Below are positions 58,704-64,000 of a stretch of DNA of 64,000 bases, piece after piece. Numbering within the stretch: position 1 is the first letter of the stretch; every line of letters starts with the position of its first letter. Location: contig CALXCP010000001.1 in NCBI GenBank assembly GCA_944386845.1, positions 1 through 64,000 on the forward strand, in the 5' to 3' direction. A model generated the notes under the pieces. It did not search any database. It had not been told where the DNA came from and was given only the letters and a program-made list of their open reading frames with translations. The position numbers and the translations under genes were made by a program. The DNA comes from an uncultured Oscillospiraceae bacterium. Its GTDB lineage: Bacteria; Bacillota; Clostridia; Oscillospirales; Oscillospiraceae.

Positions 58704-59432
58704 TTATCCCTTTCCGGTGAGCCTCCGGCCCGCCGCCCCCACCAGGAACAGGGGCAGCCGGGCCATCCGGCCGATGCGCCCCGGCTCCTGCTTCAGGCGG
58801 TAGAGCCACTCCAGCCCCAGCTTCTGCCAGCGCTCCGGGGCCCGCTCCACCCGGCCGGCGAACACGTCCAGCGCGCCCCCGAGACCGATGGCCAGCCTGG
58901 CCCCGGTGGAGGGGCCGTAGGCGGCCATCCATTTCTCCTGCTTGGGGGCCCCGAGGCAGACGAAGAGCAGGTCGGGGGCGGCGGCCCGGACCTCTTCGGC
59001 CGCGGCGGCGGCGTCCTGAAAATACCCGTCCCGGCAGCCGCAGAAGGTGAGGCCCGGGTACCGGGCGGACAGGGCGGCCATGGCGTCCTCCGCCACCCCG
59101 GGCTTGGCCCCCAGCAGATAGACCCGGGCGCCGCCGCTCCGCTCCAGGGCGGCCATGAGGCCGCTGGCGAAGTCGATGCCGGGCACCCGGCCCTTCAGGG
59201 GCCGGCCCAGGATCTTGGCGGCGTAGACGACCCCGATGCCGTCGGGCAGGGTGAGGTCCGCCCCGTTGAGCAGCCGGAGGAACTCCCCGTCCTTTCGGGA
59301 CAGCAGGATGAACTCCGGGTTGGGGGTCACCGCGTAGTGGAAGCCGTCGGAGCGCACCAGCGCCTCGCCGGCCCGGACGGCCTCGTCCAGGGTGAGGTCG
59401 TCGAACGCAACCCCTTCAATGACCTGTTTCAC
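58704..59432 (-). CDS. tagA: WecG/TagA/CpsF family glycosyltransferase
   Basis: A 242-residue GT26 enzyme that adds ManNAc-type sugar in wall teichoic acid or related polymer synthesis. Motifs: YAVTPNPEFILLSRKD, LPDGIGVVYAAKILGRPL, RVPGIDFASGLM, VYLLGAKPGVAEDAMA and LLFVCLGAPKQEKWMA. GTG start. First gene of the operon with its own promoter. Confidence 0.93.
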   Translation of the reverse strand: MKQVIEGVAFDDLTLDEAVRAGEALVRSDGFHYAVTPNPEFILLSRKDGEFLRLLNGADLTLPDGIGVVYAAKILGRPLKGRVPGIDFASGLMAALERSGGARVYLLGAKPGVAEDAMAALSARYPGLTFCGCRDGYFQDAAAAAEEVRAAAPDLLFVCLGAPKQEKWMAAYGPSTGARLAIGLGGALDVFAGRVERAPERWQKLGLEWLYRLKQEPGRIGRMARLPLFLVGAAGRRLTGKG

Positions 59433-59478
59433 GACAGCACCCCTTCCGGCGGCCGGACCGCCGCATCAAATCGGAGAC

Positions 59479-59507
59479 ATTCTACCACAGTTCCCGCGGA
59501 AAGTCCA
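59479..59507 (-). promoter_or_regulatory. tagA operon promoter
   Basis: Minus-strand TGGACT (59502-59507), 17-base spacer, TAGAAT (59479-59484). Confidence 0.7.
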
Positions 59508-59544
59508 TGAAAAGATGAGGAGGGGGAAAATCACGGAGAAATAC

Positions 59545-59572
59545 TTGACAAACCGCCGGGGAAGAATATAAT
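59545..59572 (+). promoter_or_regulatory. Promoter of the TrpXYZ-like ABC operon
   Basis: TTGACA (59545-59550), 16-base spacer, TATAAT (59567-59572). The leader has a small stem with T7 at ~59577-59602, a possible weak attenuator. Confidence 0.85.
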
Positions 59573-59665
59573 AAATAAGTCCCGGAAGGGCTTTTTTTCT
59601 TGCCGGGCGCTTTGCCCCTTAAAAGTGTTAAAGCAAAGACATACATCGTAATGGAGGAACGACCA

Positions 59666-60703
59666 ATGAAGAAACTTTCCAGGATCCTTGCCGTCGCCAT
59701 GGCGCTGGCCATGGCGCTGGGCCTGTCCGCCTGCGGCGGGGACGACCAGCCCCAGGAGACCGGCTCCGCCGGCACCGAGACCAGCTCCCCCGCCCCTGAG
59801 AACACCGGCTCCGCCGGCGGGAGCTATACCATCGGCATCGTGCAGCAGATGCAGCACGTGGCCCTGGACTCCGCCACCCAGGGGTTCCAGGACGCCCTCA
59901 CCGAGCTGCTGGGGGACCAGGTGACCTTTGAGTACCAGAACGCCTCCGGCGAGGCCACCAACTGCACCACCATCGTGGGCGACTTCGTGGCCTCCGGCGT
60001 GGACCTGATCATGGCCAACGGCACCACCGCCCTCCAGGCCGCCATGTCCGCCACCGACACCATCCCCATCCTGGGCACCTCGGTGACCGAGTACGGCGTG
60101 GCCCTGGGCATCGAGGGCTTTGACGGCGTCACCGGCACCAACATCTCGGGCACCTCCGACCTGGCCCCCCTGGACCAGCAGGCGGCCATGATCCAGGAGT
60201 GGTTCCCCGAGGCCCAGACCGTGGGCCTGCTCTACTGCTCCGCCGAGCCCAACAGCCAGTACCAGGTGGACACCGTCCAGAGCTATCTGGAGCAGGCGGG
60301 CATCACCTGCACCCAGTACTCCTTCTCCGACTCCAACGACCTGTCCGCCGTGGCCAACACCGCCTGCTCCAGCAGCGACGTGGTCTATATCCCCACCGAC
60401 AACCAGGCGGCGGCCTACGCCGAGCTCATCGGCAACATCGCCCTGGACACCCAGACCCCCATCATCGCCGGCGAGCAGGGCATCTGCACCGGCTGCGGCG
60501 TGGCCACCCTGACCATCGACTACTACGACATCGGCTACAAGACCGGCGAGATGGCCTATGAGATCCTGGTGAACGGGGCCGACCCCGCCGCCATGCCCAT
60601 CGAGTACGCTCCCCAGTTCACCCCCAAGTACAACCCCGTCATGTGCGAGGAGCTGGGGCTGACCCCGCTGGAGGGCTATGAGGCCATCGAGGCCGCCCAG
60701 TAA
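59666..60703 (+). CDS. ABC transporter substrate-binding lipoprotein (TrpX-like)
   Basis: A 345-residue lipoprotein: signal peptide, then the lipobox LSAC with C23, and an ABC_sub_bind (DUF534/TrpX-type) domain (YTIGIVQQMQHVALDSATQG, VDLIMANGTTALQAAMSATD, IPILGTSVTEYG). Together with the next two genes it matches TrpXYZ-like importers for aromatic amino acids or other small ligands; specificity is not readable. GGAGG lies 8 bases before the ATG. Confidence 0.9.
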   Translation: MKKLSRILAVAMALAMALGLSACGGDDQPQETGSAGTETSSPAPENTGSAGGSYTIGIVQQMQHVALDSATQGFQDALTELLGDQVTFEYQNASGEATNCTTIVGDFVASGVDLIMANGTTALQAAMSATDTIPILGTSVTEYGVALGIEGFDGVTGTNISGTSDLAPLDQQAAMIQEWFPEAQTVGLLYCSAEPNSQYQVDTVQSYLEQAGITCTQYSFSDSNDLSAVANTACSSSDVVYIPTDNQAAAYAELIGNIALDTQTPIIAGEQGICTGCGVATLTIDYYDIGYKTGEMAYEILVNGADPAAMPIEYAPQFTPKYNPVMCEELGLTPLEGYEAIEAAQ

Positions 60704-60733
60704 GGCGGAGTCCGAAAAACAAGTGAAAAAGGC

Positions 60734-60767
60734 GCGGAAAAGGGACTTCTCTTTTCCGCCCTTTTTT
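60734..60767 (+). terminator. Intercistronic terminator/attenuator
   Basis: GCGGAAAAG (60734-60742) pairs with CTTTTCCGC (60751-60759), then C2T6. It probably reduces transcription from the binding-protein gene into the permease gene. Confidence 0.8.
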
Positions 60768-60822
60768 GCTATACTATCCTGGTATTCGCGCTTGCCCCGG
60801 GCAAGCGAGGGGAGGAATTCAT

Positions 60823-61746
60823 TTGGACATCATGAGTCTGGTCAACGCGCTGCCCAGCGTGGCGGCCCAGGGGCTCATCTGGGGCATCATGGCCATCGGC
60901 GTGTTCATCACGTTCCGCATCCTGGACGTGGCCGACCTGACGGTGGACGGCACCCTGTGCACCGGCGGGGCCACCTTCATCATGCTCACCATGGCGGGGG
61001 CCAACGTGTGGGCGGCCATGCTGGGGGCCTTCTGCGCCGGCCTGATGGCCGGGCTGCTCACCGGGCTGTTCCACACCGCCTGCGGCATCCCCGCCATCCT
61101 GGCAGGCATCCTGACCCAGCTGGCCCTCTACTCCATCAACCTGCGCATCATGGGGCAGGCCAACCGCCCGGTGAGCAGCCGGCAGTACGACCTGCTGGTC
61201 TCCCAGCAGGACGTGCGGGAGGTGGGGCTGCACAACCCCATCCTGGTCAGCGCCCTGTTCGTCATCGTCATCATCGCCCTGCTCTACTGGTTCTTCGGCA
61301 CCGAGCTGGGCTCGTCCCTCCGGGCCACCGGGGCCAACCTGGCCATGTCCCGGGCCCAGGGCATCAATGTCAACGTGACCAAGGTGCTGGGGCTGATGCT
61401 CTCCAACGGGCTGGTGGCCCTGTCGGGGGCCCTGCTGGCCCAGTATCAGGGCTTCGCCGACGTGAACATGGGCCGGGGCGCCATCGTCATCGGCCTGGCT
61501 GCCGTCATCATCGGCGAGGTGATCTTCAGCCGCATCTTCCGGAACTTCGCCCTGCGGCTGCTGGCGGTGGCCATCGGGGCGGTCATCTACTACCTGGTGT
61601 ACCAGGTGGTGATCTGGCTGGGGCTGAAGACCGACGACATGAAGCTCATCACCGCCCTCATCGTGGCCTTCTTCCTGGCCATCCCCTTCTGGAAGGGCAG
61701 ATACTTCGACCGGTGGATGAAGAGAGGGGGCGGCGACCGTGCTTGA
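60823..61746 (+). CDS. ABC transporter permease (TrpY-like)
   Basis: A 307-residue permease of the branched-chain/sugar type with about eight or nine helices (AAQGLIWGIMAIGVFITFRI at the start; FRILDVADLTVDG; LGLMLSNGLVALSGALLAQY; GLAAVIIGEVIF). The TTG at 60823 is preferred because AGGGGAGG is 7 bases upstream, with ATG 60832 as the alternative. It overlaps the ATPase gene by 8 bases. Confidence 0.9.
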   Translation: MDIMSLVNALPSVAAQGLIWGIMAIGVFITFRILDVADLTVDGTLCTGGATFIMLTMAGANVWAAMLGAFCAGLMAGLLTGLFHTACGIPAILAGILTQLALYSINLRIMGQANRPVSSRQYDLLVSQQDVREVGLHNPILVSALFVIVIIALLYWFFGTELGSSLRATGANLAMSRAQGINVNVTKVLGLMLSNGLVALSGALLAQYQGFADVNMGRGAIVIGLAAVIIGEVIFSRIFRNFALRLLAVAIGAVIYYLVYQVVIWLGLKTDDMKLITALIVAFFLAIPFWKGRYFDRWMKRGGGDRA

Positions 61747-62530
61747 GCTGCGGAACATCTGCAAGACCTTCAACCCGGGCACCGTCAACGAGAAGGTGGC
61801 CCTGAACGGCCTGTCCCTCCGGCTGGAGGAGGGGGAGTTCGTCACCGTCATCGGCGGCAACGGCGCCGGCAAGTCCACCATGCTCAACGCCGTGGCCGGC
61901 ACCTTCCCGCTGGACGCGGGGCAGATCCTCATCGACGGGGTGGACGTCACCCGGCTGCCCGAGCATCGGCGGGCCCGGTATATCGGCCGGGTGTTCCAGG
62001 ACCCCATGATGGGCACCGCCCCCACCATGCAGATCGAGGAGAACCTGGCCTTGGCCGCCCGGCGGGGCAAGCGGCGCACCCTTCGCCCCGGCATCACCAA
62101 AAAGGAGCGGGCCGAGTACGCGGAGCGGCTGAAGATCCTGGACCTGGGGCTGGAGGACCGGATGACCACCAAGGTGGGCCTGCTCTCCGGCGGGCAGCGG
62201 CAGGCCCTGACCCTGCTGATGGCCAGCCTGGTGAAGCCCAAGCTGCTGCTGCTGGACGAGCACACCGCCGCCCTGGACCCCAAGACGGCGGCCAAGGTGC
62301 TGGAGGCCACCGAGAAGATCGTCACCCGGGACCGTCTCACCACCCTGATGATCACCCACAATATGAAGGACGCCATCACCTACGGCGACCGGCTGATCAT
62401 GATGAAGGACGGGCAGATCATCTTCGACATCTCCGGGGAGGAGAAGAAGAAGCTGACGGTGGAGGACCTGCTGGACAAGTTCAAGGTGGCCGGCGAGGAC
62501 GACCTGAGCGACAAGATGATCCTGTCATAA
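61739..62530 (+). CDS. ABC transporter ATPase (TrpZ-like)
   Basis: A 263-residue ATPase. Walker A is GGNGAGKST, signature LSGGQRQALTLLMA, Walker B LLLLDEHTAALDP and switch MITHNMKDAITYGD; the Walker B DEHTAAL is the form seen in this importer family. GTG start overlapping the permease gene. A terminator follows. Confidence 0.93.
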   Translation: MLELRNICKTFNPGTVNEKVALNGLSLRLEEGEFVTVIGGNGAGKSTMLNAVAGTFPLDAGQILIDGVDVTRLPEHRRARYIGRVFQDPMMGTAPTMQIEENLALAARRGKRRTLRPGITKKERAEYAERLKILDLGLEDRMTTKVGLLSGGQRQALTLLMASLVKPKLLLLDEHTAALDPKTAAKVLEATEKIVTRDRLTTLMITHNMKDAITYGDRLIMMKDGQIIFDISGEEKKKLTVEDLLDKFKVAGEDDLSDKMILS

Positions 62531-62548
62531 GAGGATGCGCACCCACGG

Positions 62549-62580
62549 AGGGGCGGGCGGCCGAACGCCCGCCCCTCTTT
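62549..62580 (+). terminator. ABC operon terminator
   Basis: An 11-bp perfect stem (62549-62559 with 62566-62576) followed by CTTT. Confidence 0.78.
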
Positions 62581-62595
62581 CATGGGAAGAGACAG

Positions 62596-62624
62596 TTGGC
62601 AGGGGGGAAAAAACCTGCTATAAT
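62596..62624 (+). promoter_or_regulatory. Nudix gene promoter
   Basis: TTGGCA (62596-62601), 17-base spacer, TATAAT (62619-62624). Confidence 0.85.
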
Positions 62625-62667
62625 AAGGGCGACTATGACGGCCCGGCGGGGCGAGGAGGAGCGCGGC

Positions 62668-63204
62668 ATGGACCTGACGGAGAAGCGGCTGGACGGACAG
62701 GAGATCTTCCGGGGACACATCGTCACCCTGCAGCTGGACCGGGTGCGCCTGCCCGACGGGAAGGAGGCCACCCGGGAGGTGGCCCGCCACCCGGACGGGG
62801 TGGCGGTGCTGGCCCTGGACGGCGAGGGGCAGGCGCTGCTGGTGACCCAGTTCCGCTATCCCCTGGGCCGGGAGCTGCTGGAGATCCCGGCGGGCAAGCT
62901 GGACCCGGGGGAGGAGCCCCGGGCAGGCGCCCTGCGGGAGCTGGAGGAGGAGGCGGGCGTCCGGCCCGACGAGCTGCTGGAGCTGGGGGGCATCTATGTC
63001 TCCCCGGGCTTCTGCGACGAGAAGATCCACCTCTACCTGGCCCGGGGCCTGCGGCAGACGGCCTGCCACCCCGACGAGGACGAGTTCCTCTCGGTCTCCC
63101 GGATGCCCTTCGGGGAGCTGGCGGACCGGGTGCTCTCCGGCCGGGTGGAGGACGCCAAGACGGTGGCCGCCGTGCTGAAGGCGAAGGCGCTGCTGAAGCT
63201 GTGA
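62668..63204 (+). CDS. nudF: Nudix hydrolase, ADP-ribose pyrophosphatase type
   Basis: A 178-residue Nudix enzyme. The Nudix box is GKLDPGEEPRAGALRELEEE followed by AGV, and the N-terminal YxRE-type region (FRGHIVTLQLDRVRLPDGK) and VTQFRYPLGRELLEIPAGK are those of ADP-ribose pyrophosphatases. The ATG at 62668 has GAGGAGGAG upstream; the longer frame starts inside the promoter. The response-regulator gene follows 16 bases later. Confidence 0.9.
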   Translation: MDLTEKRLDGQEIFRGHIVTLQLDRVRLPDGKEATREVARHPDGVAVLALDGEGQALLVTQFRYPLGRELLEIPAGKLDPGEEPRAGALRELEEEAGVRPDELLELGGIYVSPGFCDEKIHLYLARGLRQTACHPDEDEFLSVSRMPFGELADRVLSGRVEDAKTVAAVLKAKALLKL

Positions 63205-63220
63205 GAGAGGAGGTGCCGGC

Positions 63221-63925
63221 GTGGGAAAGACCGTGCTGGTGATCGAGGACGAGAAGAACATCGTGGACATCCTCAACTTCAACCTGACCCGGGAGGGGTA
63301 CACGGTGCTGGAGGCCTACGACGGGCAGGCGGGCATCCAGCTGGCCCTGGAGCACGACCCCGACCTGATCCTGCTGGACCTGATGCTGCCCAAGGTGAAC
63401 GGCTTTGACGTGTGCCGTATCCTTCGGGAGGAGGGCAGCGCCGTCCCCATCATCATGCTCACCGCCCGGGAGGAGGAGACCGACAAGGTCCTGGGCCTGG
63501 AGCTGGGGGCGGACGACTACATCACCAAGCCCTTCTCCATGCGGGAGCTGCTGGCCCGGGTGAAGGCCAACATCCGCCGCCGGGAGATGGCCCCGCCCGC
63601 CGCCCCGGCGGAGGAGGGGGAGGGCACCCTGATCCGGGGGCGCATCGCGGTGGACCAGGACCGGATGACGGTGCGCAAGGACGGCGCCCCCCTGGACCTG
63701 TCCCAGCGGGAGTACGACCTGATCTGCCTGCTGGCCGCCCAGCCGGGGAAGGTGTTTCCCCGGGAGGTGCTCATGGAGCGGGTGTGGAACTATGAGGGCT
63801 TCGTGGGCGACGTGCGGGCGGTGGACGTGGCCATCCGCCGCCTCCGGGAGAAGCTGGAGGACGACCCCGCCAGCCCCACCTTCATCATGACCAAGCGGGG
63901 GATGGGGTACTACTTCGGCGGGTGA
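63221..63925 (+). CDS. OmpR/PhoB-family response regulator
   Basis: A 234-residue regulator. Receiver: acidic pair E9-D10, phosphoacceptor D53 in LILLDLMLP, T81 and K103. The winged-helix domain (~residues 130-232) has LDLSQREYDLICLLA and VDVAIRRLREKLEDD. Closest in look to PhoP/PhoB/WalR. GTG start with GAGAGGAGG. A histidine kinase would be expected next but lies beyond the window; bases 63926-64000 hold no start that I can support. Confidence 0.94.
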   Translation: MGKTVLVIEDEKNIVDILNFNLTREGYTVLEAYDGQAGIQLALEHDPDLILLDLMLPKVNGFDVCRILREEGSAVPIIMLTAREEETDKVLGLELGADDYITKPFSMRELLARVKANIRRREMAPPAAPAEEGEGTLIRGRIAVDQDRMTVRKDGAPLDLSQREYDLICLLAAQPGKVFPREVLMERVWNYEGFVGDVRAVDVAIRRLREKLEDDPASPTFIMTKRGMGYYFGG

Positions 63926-64000
63926 CGGCCCGGACCCGCCCCGACCCGGAAAATCCCCTATCCCCGATCGCGGATCCCGCATTCCCTTTTCCACTCAACT

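Overview
The window looks like chromosome from a high-GC anaerobic Firmicute, most probably an Oscillospiraceae gut clostridium of the Flavonifractor / Pseudoflavonifractor / Lawsonibacter type. This is inference: no 16S gene is present. Supporting signs are very GC-rich coding sequence with strong AGGAGG ribosome sites, sigma-A promoters (TTGACA-17-TATAAT), an S-box (SAM-I) riboswitch on metK, aspartate-ammonia ligase, reverse rubrerythrin with PerR, MreB, ComF, and a four-gene molybdenum hydroxylase of the clostridial nicotinate dehydrogenase type. No rRNA, tRNA or CRISPR array was found.

Region 1 (1-11610) is the morphogenesis block of a PBSX/XkdE-U-like contractile phage or phage-derived particle, all on the + strand: terminase tail, portal, protease-scaffold, capsid, connectors, sheath, tube, a tail-assembly chaperone with a textbook -1 frameshift site, LysM baseplate protein, hub, spike, gp25-like, baseplate J and XkdU-like. 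The slot where a tape-measure gene should lie holds only a 180-codon gene. No fibre, lysis or integrase gene follows; a chromosomal old-yellow-enzyme gene comes next.

Region 2 (11911-20000) has the flavin/Fe-S oxidoreductase, metK under a SAM-I riboswitch, and ahcY. Between metK and ahcY lies a ~2.1 kb segment (15481-17621) bounded by 74-bp direct repeats copied from the 3' end of a rhomboid-like gene. It carries an HNH nuclease gene, a tiny membrane protein, a ribbon-helix-helix-like protein and ~600 bp of extremely GC-rich, palindrome-dense DNA. This is the best candidate in the window for an undescribed mobile element.

Region 3 (20085-31283) is transport and molybdoenzyme metabolism: an amino-acid ABC operon, a frameshifted TetR-like gene, a LysR regulator, XdhC and MocA-like maturation genes, and a four-subunit molybdenum hydroxylase whose large subunit is split and encoded in permuted order.

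Region 4 (31300-44250) holds mreB, comF, a one-carbon/methionine operon (metF, MetH activation domain, MetH core, Rrf2 regulator), a secreted 5'-nucleotidase with LysM domain, exonuclease III with isocitrate dehydrogenase, and asnA. With metK and ahcY the window encodes most of the activated methyl cycle.

Region 5 (44260-64000) includes a glycosyltransferase / phospholipase D / methyltransferase operon, pyrophosphatase, a PerR / reverse rubrerythrin / rubredoxin oxidative-stress group, BrnQ, a U32 peptidase with MltG, a tagA-tmk-DJ-1-fau operon, an ABC transporter of the TrpXYZ type, a Nudix hydrolase and an OmpR-type response regulator. Two genes (the TetR gene and the glycosyltransferase) show signs of indels at homopolymers that may be mutation, phase variation or sequence error.
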